Assembly (NCBI RefSeq): GCF_036248275.1
Contig: NZ_CP109181.1
Coordinates: forward strand, 6,696,001 to 6,760,000
Direction of reading: 5' to 3'
Source of the DNA: Streptomyces sp. NBC_01716
GTDB lineage: Bacteria > Actinomycetota > Actinomycetes > Streptomycetales > Streptomycetaceae
Length of the DNA: 64,000 nt
Part shown: piece by piece, positions 52,792 through 61,655 of the stretch
How the letters are laid out: every line of letters starts with the position of its first letter
Position numbering within the stretch: the first letter of the stretch is position 1
Made by a program: the position numbers and the translations under genes
Notes under the pieces: model-generated
Told to the model about the DNA's origin: nothing
Databases searched by the model: none
Seen by the model: only the letters and a program-made list of their open reading frames with translations

Positions 52792-55347
52792 CTACCGCCG
52801 GTCCTTCAGGCGACGCGTCGCGACCGCCCGTGTCGGGTCCTCCGGCCACGGGTGGCGTGGGTAGCGCCCGCGCAGCTCCGCGCGTACGGCGAGGTAGCCC
52901 TCCCGCCAGAAGGACGCCAGATCCGCCGTGACGGCCGCGGGGCGCCCGGCGGGGGACAGCAGATGGACCAGCACCGGCACCCCCGCGACCTTCGGCGTCT
53001 CCGTCAGACCGAACAACTCCTGGAGTTTCACCGCCAGTACAGGCTGCTCGCCGCCGTAGTCGACCCGTACGCGCGATCCGCTCGGTACCTGGAGGCGCTC
53101 CGGCGCCAGTTCGTCCAGCCGCGCCGCCTGCCCCGACGACCACGGCAGCAGCCGCCGCAGCGCCTGGCCCGCCTCGATCCGCGCCAGATCGGCCCGGCGC
53201 CCGGCCTTCGACAACTCGGGCTCCAGCCAGTCACCGGCGCCGTCGAGCAGGGCCGCGTCCGAGACGTCCGGCCACGGAGCGCCCAACGTCCGGCGCAGAA
53301 AGCCCAGTCGCTCGCGCAGCGCCTGCGCGTCACGCGTCCAGTGCAGCAGGGCGCCCGGGCCCTCCCGCCGCAGACCCTCCAGCAGGGCTGCTCGCACCAG
53401 GGCCGGGTCGGGCCGGCGCAGCGGCCGCGCGGACAGTTCGATCGCGCCGAGCCGCCGCACCTGTCTGGCGACGACATCGCCGTCCTCCCAGCGCACCTCT
53501 TCGCCCGAGACCAGCAGATGCGCGGCGGCGTCACGGGCGGTGTCCTCGTCGATGACGGCGGCCAGCCGCACCCGGGCGGAGGCCGCCGTCGTAGGCCGGT
53601 CCGCGACGGAGACGGCCAGCCAGGGCGCGCTGCGCAGCCCGGACGCGTCGGCCAGTTCGGCACCGGTCCCCGACGCCATGAGGAACGCGCCGCCGCCACG
53701 GGCGCGCGCCACCCTCTCGGGGAAGGCGTACGCGGCGACGACCCCGACGACGGCATCGTCCGGCAGCGCGCCCGCCTCACCGCTGCCGCTGCCGCCACCG
53801 TCGTCGGCCTCGCGACCGCGCCCCCCGGCGGAGGCCAGCCTCCGCACCTCCCGGCGCCAGCGCGGCGCGTACGCGTCCCCGCCCCGTCTCGCCCTGCGCC
53901 ACGCCGCCGCCAGGTCGTCCCCGTACGTCCTCGGCGGCTCCTCGCTCAGCAGTGCCACCACCTCCGCGGCCCGTTGCGCGCCGACCTCCCGGGCGCCGTC
54001 GAGCAGGGCGCGGGCCAGCCGCGGATGGAGACCGAGCCGGGACATGCGCACGCCCCGCTCGGTCACCCGGCCCTCGGCGCCGACCGCCCCGATCGCGGCC
54101 AGCACCGCCCGCGCGGCGGCCAACGCCCCCGCCGGCGGCGCGTCGAGCAGCGCGAGGCCCGAGGCGTCCGGATCGCCCCAGCACGCGGCCTGCAACGCGA
54201 ACGACGCCAGATCGGCGACCTTGATCTCGGGCGCCGGGAACCGCGCGAGCCGCGCGTCCTCCGCCTCCTCCCAGCACCGGTAGACCACCCCCGGCCCCTC
54301 ACGCCCCGCCCGTCCCGCGCGCTGGCGTGCCGTCGCCTGTGAGGCCCGCACGGTGGTGAGCGCGCTCAGCCCCCGCGCGTGGTCCGTACGCGGCTCACGC
54401 GCGAGACCCGAATCGACCACCACCCGGACGCCCGGCACCGTCAGGCTCGACTCCGCCACCGAAGTCGCCAGTACGACGCGGCGGTTGCCGTCCCCCGGCC
54501 CCGCGAGCACGGCGTCCTGCACCTCCGCCGGGGCCCGGCCGTGCACCTGAAGGACGTCGGCGCCCAGGCTGTCCCGGTCGCCCAACAGATTCGCCATCCG
54601 GACGATCTCGCCGACGCCCGGCAGGAACACCAGCACATCGCCCGCGCGCTCGGCCAGCGCCCTGTTCACCACCGTGCCCATATGCGTCAGCAGTGCTGGA
54701 TCGACGCGCATCCCGTGCGGCGGACGCACCGGGCGCGACGGCGGTGCCCACACGACCTCCAAAGGATGCGTGACTCCCCGCGCCTCCACCACAGGCGCGT
54801 CCCCCAGCAGCCGCGCCCACCCCTCGGCGTCGGTCGTCGCGGACGCGGCCACCAGCCGCAGTCCAGGACGGAGCGTGGCCCGTACGTCCAGCAGGAAGGC
54901 CGCCACCGTGTCGGCGTCCAGATGCCGTTCGTGGCACTCGTCGATGATCACCACATCGACCCCACTGAGCTCCTGGTCGCGCTGGAGCCGCTGGAGCAGT
55001 ACGCCGGTGGTCACCACCTCCACCACCGTGTCGCGTCCCACCACGCGCTCCCCGCGCACCGTGAACCCGACGCTCCCGCCGACCCGTTCGCCCAGCAGCC
55101 ACGCCATCCGGCGGGCCGCCGCACGTGCGGCGATCCGGCGCGGCTCGGCGACGACCACCCGCCGCCGGGGTCCCTGCACGCCGCCGTGCACGCCCACGAG
55201 CCCGGCCAGCACGAGCGGCACCAGCGTCGTCTTGCCCGTGCCGGGCGGCGCGCACAGCACGGCGCACCCGGGCCCGTCGAGGGCCGCCTCCAGCGCGGGC
55301 AGGGCGGTACGGACGGGCAGGGCGCCGAGGGCGTCTTCGCGGATCAC
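52792..55347 (-). CDS. hrpB: ATP-dependent RNA helicase HrpB
   Basis: 851-residue DEAH-box helicase of the HrpB type. Walker A CAPPGTGKTT (32-41), motif Ia AEPRRIAARAAARRMA, DECHERH (motif II), SATTDAEGW (motif III), LVFLPGVGEI, VLATSVAESSLTVPGV and QRAGRAGREGPGVVYRCW are clear, followed by the HA2/ratchet region and the HrpB-specific C-terminal domain (about 690-851). Target RNA is unknown in bacteria. ATG start. Between the helicase core and C-terminal domain a Gly/Ser-rich insertion (RREADDGGGSGSG region) is lineage-specific. Confidence 0.94.
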   Translation of the reverse strand: MIREDALGALPVRTALPALEAALDGPGCAVLCAPPGTGKTTLVPLVLAGLVGVHGGVQGPRRRVVVAEPRRIAARAAARRMAWLLGERVGGSVGFTVRGERVVGRDTVVEVVTTGVLLQRLQRDQELSGVDVVIIDECHERHLDADTVAAFLLDVRATLRPGLRLVAASATTDAEGWARLLGDAPVVEARGVTHPLEVVWAPPSRPVRPPHGMRVDPALLTHMGTVVNRALAERAGDVLVFLPGVGEIVRMANLLGDRDSLGADVLQVHGRAPAEVQDAVLAGPGDGNRRVVLATSVAESSLTVPGVRVVVDSGLAREPRTDHARGLSALTTVRASQATARQRAGRAGREGPGVVYRCWEEAEDARLARFPAPEIKVADLASFALQAACWGDPDASGLALLDAPPAGALAAARAVLAAIGAVGAEGRVTERGVRMSRLGLHPRLARALLDGAREVGAQRAAEVVALLSEEPPRTYGDDLAAAWRRARRGGDAYAPRWRREVRRLASAGGRGREADDGGGSGSGEAGALPDDAVVGVVAAYAFPERVARARGGGAFLMASGTGAELADASGLRSAPWLAVSVADRPTTAASARVRLAAVIDEDTARDAAAHLLVSGEEVRWEDGDVVARQVRRLGAIELSARPLRRPDPALVRAALLEGLRREGPGALLHWTRDAQALRERLGFLRRTLGAPWPDVSDAALLDGAGDWLEPELSKAGRRADLARIEAGQALRRLLPWSSGQAARLDELAPERLQVPSGSRVRVDYGGEQPVLAVKLQELFGLTETPKVAGVPVLVHLLSPAGRPAAVTADLASFWREGYLAVRAELRGRYPRHPWPEDPTRAVATRRLKDRR

Positions 55348-55351
55348 GCCC

Positions 55352-56191
55352 TCAGTCTCGTACGCAGACGAAGATCGCCGACCCCGGAATCAGATTCCCG
55401 CGCAGCGGCGACCAGCCGCCCCACTCCTGGGTGTTCCAGGCCGGCCACTCCGGCTCCACCAGGTCGACGAGCCGGAAACCGCCCGCCACCACGTCGCGTA
55501 CCCGGTCACCCACCGTCCGGTGGTGCTCGACGTACATCGCGTGCCCCCGCTCGTCCTGCTCCACGTACGGCGTGCGGTCGAAGTACGACGCGGACACCGA
55601 CAGGCCCTCGGGACCGGGCTCGTCGGGGAACGCCCAGCGGATCGGGTGCGTGACCGAGAAGACCCAGCGCCCGCCCGGCCGCAGCACCCGCCGCACCTCG
55701 CGGAACACCCGCACCGGATCGGCCACGAAGGGGATCGCGCCGTACGCGGAGCACGCCAGGTCGAAGGAACCGTCACCGAAGGGCAGCGCTCCCGCGTCCG
55801 CCTCCACAAGAGGCACCTCGTCGCCGATGCGCAGCGCGTGCTGGAGCTGCCGGTGCGAGAGGTCGAGCGCCACCGGACGGGCCCCCTGCTTCGTCAGCCA
55901 GCGCGAACACTGCGCCGCGCCCGCCCCGATCTCCAGGACGTCGAGGCCCTTGAGCGACTCGGGCGGCCCCAGGAGCTCCGCCTCCACCTCGTCCAGCCCC
56001 TCGGGCCCCCACACGAACCGGTCGTCGCCCAGGAAGGTGCCGTGCTCGATCTGATAGTCGTCCGCGTTCCGGTTCCACCAGCCCCGGTTGGCGCGGCTGC
56101 TCTCCGTGCCGTCACTGTCACGCCGGGTGGCCTCGGGCTCCCACTCCGTCTGACGCTCCGTGTGCTGATGCTCTGCCTGGTCTTGGCTCAT
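55352..56191 (-). CDS. SAM-dependent methyltransferase (class I)
   Basis: 279-residue methyltransferase with the Rossmann motif I LDVLEIGAGAAQCSRWL, motif II VALDLSHRQLQHAL, motif III ADAGALPFGDGSFDLACSAYG and the VLRPGGRWVFSVTHP segment typical of UbiE/Methyltransf_11 proteins. A 60-residue acidic N-terminal region precedes the conserved NRGWWNRNADDYQ. The ATG at 56191 is chosen because the upstream frame runs over the rpsA promoter region; its ribosome-binding site is weak. The stop lies only 4 bases from the hrpB start, so the two minus-strand genes are probably one transcript. Substrate unknown. Confidence 0.87.
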   Translation of the reverse strand: MSQDQAEHQHTERQTEWEPEATRRDSDGTESSRANRGWWNRNADDYQIEHGTFLGDDRFVWGPEGLDEVEAELLGPPESLKGLDVLEIGAGAAQCSRWLTKQGARPVALDLSHRQLQHALRIGDEVPLVEADAGALPFGDGSFDLACSAYGAIPFVADPVRVFREVRRVLRPGGRWVFSVTHPIRWAFPDEPGPEGLSVSASYFDRTPYVEQDERGHAMYVEHHRTVGDRVRDVVAGGFRLVDLVEPEWPAWNTQEWGGWSPLRGNLIPGSAIFVCVRD

Positions 56192-56577
56192 CGTGTCCGT
56201 CGTCGTAGTGTGCGGAGAGGCCGCACGCGCCTGTGCCGCTCCGTAGTCGGCCGGTAGCGACCGGGGCCACGGTGCGGCCGCTGTGGCCTCATGAAACGAA
56301 TGTTGTGCCGGGTATGGGGCGTTCCGCCCCGGGTGTGCGCCTTCGCGCATTGACCGTGTCCGGCTGCCCCCGTATGCTAAAGGTTGCGCTGCGGGCTTGC
56401 GCGCCTCAGACGTAGCAGGCCGCGCTCGCATCTGTTGTAGGTCCCCTCGGCTGTTCGAGGCGCCTTCCTCGTCGGGAATGGCGCTTCCCAGGCTGTCCGG
56501 CTTCCGGCAGATGGCGATACGGGCTCTCGGCGTGGCAGTACCTACGACTCAATGTCCGTACCGGAGCCTTTACCCAC
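56192..56577 (+). promoter_or_regulatory. rpsA upstream region and leader
   Basis: 386 bases between the divergent methyltransferase and rpsA genes. It contains one strong promoter (listed separately) and, after it, a leader of about 190 bases with short inverted repeats (for example TCGGCTGTTCGAGG near 56440). A GGAG lies 11 bases before the ATG, a weak Shine-Dalgarno sequence consistent with S1 autoregulation. Confidence 0.6.
56350..56378 (+). promoter_or_regulatory. Housekeeping-type promoter of rpsA
   Basis: TTGACC at 56350-56355, an exact 17-base spacer, TATGCT at 56373-56378. It is the best -35/-10 match seen in the window. Confidence 0.8.
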
Positions 56578-58101
56578 ATGACGAGCAGCACCGAGACCAC
56601 CGCCACCACCCCGCAGGTTGCGGTCAACGACATCGGTAACGAGGAAGCATTCCTCGCCGCGATCGACGAGACGATCAAGTACTTCAACGACGGCGACATC
56701 GTCGACGGCGTCATCGTGAAGGTCGACCGGGACGAGGTCCTGCTCGACATCGGTTACAAGACCGAAGGCGTCATCCCGTCCCGCGAGCTTTCGATCAAGC
56801 ACGACGTCGACCCCAACGAGGTCGTCGCCGTGGGCGATGAGATCGAGGCCCTCGTTCTCCAGAAGGAGGACAAGGAAGGCCGGCTCATCCTGTCCAAGAA
56901 GCGCGCGCAGTACGAGCGCGCCTGGGGCACGATCGAGAAGATCAAGGAAGAGGACGGCATCGTCACCGGCACCGTCATCGAGGTCGTCAAGGGTGGACTC
57001 ATCCTCGACATCGGCCTCCGTGGCTTCCTGCCGGCATCTCTCGTCGAGATGCGCCGCGTCCGCGACCTCCAGCCCTACGTGGGCAAGGAGCTCGAAGCCA
57101 AGATCATCGAGCTGGACAAGAACCGCAACAACGTGGTCCTGTCCCGCCGTGCCTGGCTGGAGCAGACGCAGAGCGAGGTTCGCCAGACCTTCCTCACGAC
57201 CCTGCAGAAGGGCCAGGTCCGCTCCGGCGTCGTTTCCTCGATCGTCAACTTCGGTGCGTTCGTGGACCTCGGCGGTGTCGACGGTCTCGTGCACGTCTCC
57301 GAGCTCTCCTGGAAGCACATCGACCACCCCTCCGAGGTTGTCGAGGTCGGCCAGGAAGTCACCGTCGAGGTTCTCGACGTGGACATGGACCGCGAGCGTG
57401 TCTCCCTGTCGCTCAAGGCGACGCAGGAAGACCCGTGGCAGCAGTTCGCCCGGACGCACCAGATCGGCCAGGTCGTTCCCGGCAAGGTCACCAAGCTCGT
57501 TCCGTTCGGTGCGTTCGTCCGCGTCGACGAGGGCATCGAGGGTCTGGTCCACATCTCCGAGCTGGCCGAGCGCCACGTGGAGATCCCGGAGCAGGTCGTC
57601 CAGGTCAACGACGAGATCTTCGTCAAGGTCATCGACATCGACCTGGAGCGCCGTCGCATCAGCCTCTCGCTGAAGCAGGCCAACGAGGCGTTCGGCGGTG
57701 ACCCGGCCTCGGTCGAGTTCGACCCGACGCTGTACGGCATGGCTGCCTCGTACGACGACCAGGGCAACTACATCTACCCCGAGGGCTTCGACCCCGAGAC
57801 CAACGACTGGCTCGAGGGCTTCGAGGCTCAGCGCGAGGTGTGGGAGACCCAGTACGCCGAGGCGCAGACCCGCTTCGAGCAGCACCAGGCGCAGGTCATC
57901 AAGTCCCGCGAGGCCGACGAGGCCGCCGCTGCCGAGGGCGCTGCCGCCCCGGCCGGCGCGGCTCCGGCCGCCTCCGGTGGCAACGGTGACGGTGGCGGCG
58001 GCGGTTCGTACTCCTCGGAGTCCCAGGACAACTCCGGCGCCCTGGCGTCGGACGAGGCCCTGGCCGCCCTGCGGGAGAAGCTGGCCGGTGGCCAGAGCTG
58101 A
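56578..58101 (+). CDS. rpsA: 30S ribosomal protein S1
   Basis: 507-residue S1, which helps structured mRNAs bind the 30S subunit. Four S1 (OB-fold) repeats are visible at about 36-105, 122-187, 208-276 and 293-362 (units of the type GDIVDGVIVKVDRDEVLLDI and GQVVPGKVTKLVPFGAFVRV), the usual actinobacterial number. The tail after ~370 is acidic with Ala/Gly-rich patches. ATG start fixed by the conserved N terminus. Synonymous codons favour C-ending but with more GTT/GCT than neighbours, typical of a highly expressed gene. Confidence 0.97.
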   Translation: MTSSTETTATTPQVAVNDIGNEEAFLAAIDETIKYFNDGDIVDGVIVKVDRDEVLLDIGYKTEGVIPSRELSIKHDVDPNEVVAVGDEIEALVLQKEDKEGRLILSKKRAQYERAWGTIEKIKEEDGIVTGTVIEVVKGGLILDIGLRGFLPASLVEMRRVRDLQPYVGKELEAKIIELDKNRNNVVLSRRAWLEQTQSEVRQTFLTTLQKGQVRSGVVSSIVNFGAFVDLGGVDGLVHVSELSWKHIDHPSEVVEVGQEVTVEVLDVDMDRERVSLSLKATQEDPWQQFARTHQIGQVVPGKVTKLVPFGAFVRVDEGIEGLVHISELAERHVEIPEQVVQVNDEIFVKVIDIDLERRRISLSLKQANEAFGGDPASVEFDPTLYGMAASYDDQGNYIYPEGFDPETNDWLEGFEAQREVWETQYAEAQTRFEQHQAQVIKSREADEAAAAEGAAAPAGAAPAASGGNGDGGGGGSYSSESQDNSGALASDEALAALREKLAGGQS

Positions 58102-58431
58102 CGCTCTGACTCCGTAACCGGCTACGGAGACCGGTTTTCGTAACCGGTCGACAGCTCGACGTAAGGCCCGCTCCCCGGGGGAGCGGGCCTTACGCATGCC
58201 CGCACCGCCGGGGCACCCCCGGGCGCATCGCCGGGCCGCGAAGATCAACGGCGGCCAAGTGCCGTACGCTGTCGGCCTGTTGATTCCCGTACCACCGGCG
58301 CCGGGACCCACGGTGCCCGCACGGACGGGTTCCGGTCCGTCCGTCACCGGCCGGATGCGGGGTGCGCCGCCGGGGAATGCTCACGCCCGGAGGCGCGTTC
58401 TTCCTGAGGAACACGAGGAGGACCGGTAATC
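58102..58431 (+). other. Gap between rpsA and the PAC2 gene
   Basis: 330 bases. It holds two short hairpins (CTCCGTA-n6-TACGGAG near 58107 and ACCGGT-n7-ACCGGT near 58130), the main terminator at 58160-58194, and then the promoter region for the PAC2 gene with GAGGAGGA 8 bases before its GTG. No further gene was recognised. Confidence 0.6.
58160..58194 (+). terminator. Terminator after rpsA
   Basis: Up to 17-bp perfect inverted repeat (CGTAAGGCCCGCTCCCC and complement) with the loop in the G/C run. Confidence 0.85.
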
Positions 58432-59370
58432 GTGCTTGATCCGCAGGATTTGTACGAGTGGGAGCCCAAGGGCCTGGCAGTCGTCGACATGGCGCTCGCG
58501 CAGGAGTCCGCGGGCCTTGTCATGCTCTATCACTTCGAGGGCTACATCGACGCGGGTGAGACCGGCGACCAGATCGTCGAGAACCTGCTGGAGTCGCTGC
58601 CTCACCAGGTGGTGGCGCGCTTCGACCACGACAGGCTGGTCGACTACCGTGCCCGCCGCCCGCTGCTGACGTTCCGGCGCGACCGCTGGTCGGGCTACGA
58701 GACGCCGGCACTGGAGGTACGGCTCGTCCAGGACGCCACCGGCGCCCCGTTCCTGCTGCTGTCGGGACCCGAGCCGGACGTGGAGTGGGAGCGTTTCGCC
58801 GCGGCCGTCTCGCAGGTCGTCGAGCGCCTCGGCGTACGGCTGGCCGTCAACTTCCACGGCATCCCGATGGGCGTCCCGCACACGCGCCCCGTCGGCATCA
58901 CCCCGCACGGCAACCGCACCGACCTCATGCCGGGCCATCGCAGCCCCTTCGACGAGGCCCAGGTGCCCGGCAGCGCCGAGGCGCTGGTCGAGTTCCGGCT
59001 GATGGAGACGGGCCACGACGTTCTCGGTGTGGCCGCGCACGTCCCGCACTACGTGGCGCGGTCCTCGTACCCGGACGCGGCGCTGACCGCGCTGGAGGCC
59101 ATCACGGCGGCGACGGGACTCGTCCTGCCGGGCGTCGCGCACGCCCTCCGTACGGAGGCGCAGCGCACCCAGACCGAGATCGAGCGCCAGCTCGGCGAGG
59201 GGGACGAGGAGCTGGTGACGATGGTGCAGGGCCTTGAGCATCAGTACGACGCGGTGTCCGGGGCCGAGAGCAGGGGCAATCTGGTGGCCGAGCCGGTGGA
59301 GCTGCCGTCGGCGGACGAGATCGGGCTCGAATTCGAGAAGTTCCTTGCCGAGCGCGAGGGCGACTCCTGA
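58432..59370 (+). CDS. PAC2 family protein (proteasome-assembly-chaperone-like)
   Basis: 312-residue protein of the PAC2 family, related in fold to proteasome assembly chaperones and to ATP-grasp-associated proteins. Conserved segments are LVMLYHFEGYIDAGE, RFDHDRLVDYRARRPLLTF, FLLLSGPEPDVEWERF and GIPMGVPHTRPVGIT. Actinobacteria have 20S proteasomes, so a chaperone role is possible but not shown. GTG start with GAGGAGGA upstream. Gene order with coaE is conserved in Streptomyces. Confidence 0.87.
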   Translation: MLDPQDLYEWEPKGLAVVDMALAQESAGLVMLYHFEGYIDAGETGDQIVENLLESLPHQVVARFDHDRLVDYRARRPLLTFRRDRWSGYETPALEVRLVQDATGAPFLLLSGPEPDVEWERFAAAVSQVVERLGVRLAVNFHGIPMGVPHTRPVGITPHGNRTDLMPGHRSPFDEAQVPGSAEALVEFRLMETGHDVLGVAAHVPHYVARSSYPDAALTALEAITAATGLVLPGVAHALRTEAQRTQTEIERQLGEGDEELVTMVQGLEHQYDAVSGAESRGNLVAEPVELPSADEIGLEFEKFLAEREGDS

Positions 59371-59416
59371 GACGTCCGGACGTCCGGCAGTCTCGTAAAA
59401 CGCCCGGTGCACGCTC

Positions 59417-59422
59417 TAGGCT
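59417..59422 (+). promoter_or_regulatory. Possible -10 element for leaderless coaE transcript
   Basis: TAGGCT lies 7 bases before the coaE ATG at 59430 and there is no ribosome-binding site. No convincing -35. Confidence 0.4.
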
Positions 59423-59429
59423 GCGAGAC

Positions 59430-60047
59430 ATGCTGAAAGTGGGCCTGACCGGCGGAATCGGTGCCGGAAAGAGCGAAGTATCCCGACTGCTCGTCTCGTA
59501 CGGCGCGGTGCTGGTGGACGCGGACAAGATCGCCAGAGAGGCCGTCGAGCCCGGGACTCCCGGGCTCGACGCCGTTGTCGAAGCCTTCGGGCCCGGTGTG
59601 CTCACCGCCGACGGGAGGCTCGACCGGCCGAAGCTCGGCTCGCTGGTCTTCTCCGACAGCGACAGGCTCGCCACCCTGAACGGCATCGTCCATCCCCTGG
59701 TCCGCGAGCGTTCGGCGGAGCTGGAGAGCGCGGCGGGGGAGGACGACATCGTCGTCCACGATGTGCCGCTCCTCGTCGAGAACGGGCTGACCGGGCTCTT
59801 CGACCTGGTCGTGGTCGTGGACGCGTCCCCCGAGACACAACTGGACCGGCTCGTACGGCTCCGGGGCATGGCCGAGTCCGACGCCAGGTCGCGGATGGCG
59901 GCGCAGGCCACCCGAGAGCAGCGCACCGCGGCCGCCGATCTGGTGGTCGACAACGACGGGCCGCTGGAGAAGCTGGAGCCGCGGGTCCGTGAGGTCTGGG
60001 AGCGGCTGGTCGAGCGGGCCACCGCCGACGCCCCCAGTGACCGCTGA
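59430..60047 (+). CDS. coaE: Dephospho-CoA kinase
   Basis: 205-residue kinase for the last step of coenzyme A synthesis, phosphorylating the 3'-OH of dephospho-CoA. P-loop GGIGAGKS at 8-15, the VLVDADKIAREAVEPG substrate site, HPLVRER and the VHDVPLLVENGLTGLFD lid are all present. It is the single-domain form, without the UPF0157 extension seen in mycobacteria. Start fixed by the conserved MLKVGLTGG. Confidence 0.96.
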   Translation: MLKVGLTGGIGAGKSEVSRLLVSYGAVLVDADKIAREAVEPGTPGLDAVVEAFGPGVLTADGRLDRPKLGSLVFSDSDRLATLNGIVHPLVRERSAELESAAGEDDIVVHDVPLLVENGLTGLFDLVVVVDASPETQLDRLVRLRGMAESDARSRMAAQATREQRTAAADLVVDNDGPLEKLEPRVREVWERLVERATADAPSDR

Positions 60048-60154
60048 CGGGCCTCGCCGGCGGGCCCACCGACCGGTCCTCGGCCACCGAACCGTTTTGG
60101 AATACCGGCAACCTGTGCGACCTTGAACGCGCGACCGAGGGGAAGGATTCGACC

Positions 60155-60520
60155 GTGCCCGAGAGCCCGGAGACCCACGTCATCGACTACCGCGCGGCCG
60201 AGCAGCTGCTCGCCGCGCGCGACCCGCGCGGCGCGGTCAAGCTGCTGGACTCGGTGATCGCGGCGCATCCCGAGAACACGGCGGCCCGGCTGCTGCGCGC
60301 CCGCGCGTTCTTCGCCGCCGCCCAACTGCGTCCCGCCGAGCTGGAGTTCGAGCTGGTCCTGGAGCGTGAGCCGGACAACGCCTTCGCGCACTTCGCGCTG
60401 GCCCGTACCTATGAGCGGGCGGGGCGGCCCGAGCACGCGACGAAGCACTTCAGGCTCGCGGCGGCGCTCGACCCGAACCCCGAGTACCTCAAGGCGGCCC
60501 GTTTCGACTCCGACGACTGA
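60155..60520 (+). CDS. Tetratricopeptide-repeat protein
   Basis: 121-residue protein consisting of about three TPR units (LLAARDPRGAVKLLDSVIAAHP, ARAFFAAAQLRPAELEFELVL and LARTYERAGRPEHATKHF, quoted in part). TPRs bind partner proteins; no enzyme motif. GTG start with GGGGAAGGA 6-7 bases upstream. Its last 32 bases overlap the 3' end of the convergent small membrane protein gene. Confidence 0.85.
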   Translation: MPESPETHVIDYRAAEQLLAARDPRGAVKLLDSVIAAHPENTAARLLRARAFFAAAQLRPAELEFELVLEREPDNAFAHFALARTYERAGRPEHATKHFRLAAALDPNPEYLKAARFDSDD

Positions 60521-60842
60521 GGTCGTCGTTCCGGTCGCTGTCCTTCCCCCATCTCCAGGGCCGCTCATCAGTGGTGCCGCCGCGTCGTTGGCCGTGATCC
60601 TCGAACGGCGGTACGTCGCGGCTCGGCTGGTAGCGGGACCCCTGGCGCATATGGCGGACGACCAGCACGAAGTCCGTGGCGACGATCAGCAGCAGCACCC
60701 CACAGGCGGCGGCCCAGCCGGGTTGGCCGGCGATCGCGAAGGCGACCGTGCCCAGGGTGAACCAGCACAGCCCCCAGACACTCAGCCACCAGCGCATCCG
60801 CAGCGGACTGCGCGCGGTGACGGGTTCATTTCCGGTGCGCAT
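60489..60842 (-). CDS. Small membrane protein, DUF6343 type
   Basis: 117-residue protein with two transmembrane helices (SVWGLCWFTLGTVAFAIAG and AACGVLLLIVATDFVLVV) and a charged cytoplasmic C terminus. It opens MRTGNEPVTARSPLRMRWWL, which I associate with the Streptomyces DUF6343 group. Start ATG at 60842 has a perfect AGGAGGT 8 bases upstream. Its 3' end overlaps the TPR gene on the other strand by 32 bases. Function unknown. Confidence 0.78.
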   Translation of the reverse strand: MRTGNEPVTARSPLRMRWWLSVWGLCWFTLGTVAFAIAGQPGWAAACGVLLLIVATDFVLVVRHMRQGSRYQPSRDVPPFEDHGQRRGGTTDERPWRWGKDSDRNDDLSRRSRNGPP

Positions 60843-60994
60843 TGCATCGCACCTCCTGTTGATGACGTACCCGGTCCGCGCCCGCCCCGTCGGAAAGTCC
60901 GTCGATCCGACCTCCCGGAGAACGATGAGTTCCAGGCGCGGCGGGTGTCTACCTCTTTGAAAACACACCACGTGTTCAACGGAGGAGACCCCCA

Positions 60995-61492
60995 ATGTCC
61001 GAGGCTACGACCACTCACGTGCCGGATGCATCCGCGCAGCTCACGTCGCCTTCCGAAGTCCGGTCCGCTTCCACGGCCGGTGCCGTCGGCGAGGCTCGGG
61101 GCGGGCTCTCGCGCCGTACGGACATCGTGGTCCGTACGCTCCAGATCGTCCTCGCGCTGTTCATGGCGATCCCGAGCGCCGGGCCCAAGATCATCGGCCA
61201 CTCGGTGGCGGCCGAGTCGTTCGACGAGATCGGCTTCGGCGACTGGTTCATGTATCTGACCGGGGGCCTTGAGCTGGCCGGCGCCGTCGCGCTGGTCGTT
61301 CCGATCCTCTCGGGAGCCTCCGCGATCGCGCTCATCGGCCTGATGATCGGCGCCTTCATCACCCAGGTGACCGTCTTCGACGGTCAGAACGCGCTGACGC
61401 CGGTGATCCTTCTCGTCCTCTTCGCGGTGGTCGCGTGGGTGCGGCGGCAGAAGACCGTGGAACTCGTCGCCCTGGTGCGCCGGCGGGTCTGA
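60995..61492 (+). CDS. DoxX-family membrane protein
   Basis: 165-residue four-helix membrane protein of the DoxX type. A 45-residue Ser/Ala-rich cytoplasmic N terminus is followed by VVRTLQIVLALFMAIPSAGPKIIGH, the GGLELAGAVALVVPIL helix and the last two helices, ending in RRQKTVELVALVRRRV. DoxX proteins have been linked to thiol redox stress and organic-acid pathways, but no partner is adjacent. ATG with GGAGGAG 7-8 bases upstream. A hairpin terminator follows. Confidence 0.85.
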   Translation: MSEATTTHVPDASAQLTSPSEVRSASTAGAVGEARGGLSRRTDIVVRTLQIVLALFMAIPSAGPKIIGHSVAAESFDEIGFGDWFMYLTGGLELAGAVALVVPILSGASAIALIGLMIGAFITQVTVFDGQNALTPVILLVLFAVVAWVRRQKTVELVALVRRRV

Positions 61493-61515
61493 TCCATGGC
61501 CTCCCGCCGTCGCGT

Positions 61516-61557
61516 CTGAAGACCGCATCCTCGCGCCCTGGAGGATGCGGCCTTCAG
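61516..61557 (+). terminator. Terminator after the DoxX gene
   Basis: CTGAAG-a-CCGCATCCTC (61516-61532) pairs with GAGGATGCGG-c-CTTCAG (61541-61557) with one mismatch and an 8-base loop. Confidence 0.8.
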
Positions 61558-61655
61558 GCATGACGGGGGGACTGTCAGACCCCCCGCCTAGACTCGCCGT
61601 AACGAGATCTCGCAGGTGTGCGACCTGGGGACCTGGACGGAAGGAGTCGGTGACG

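Noticed and set aside
56542..58347. 601-codon minus-strand frame opposite rpsA
   Set aside because: Antisense shadow; Leu/Asp/Val runs mirror the S1 codons.
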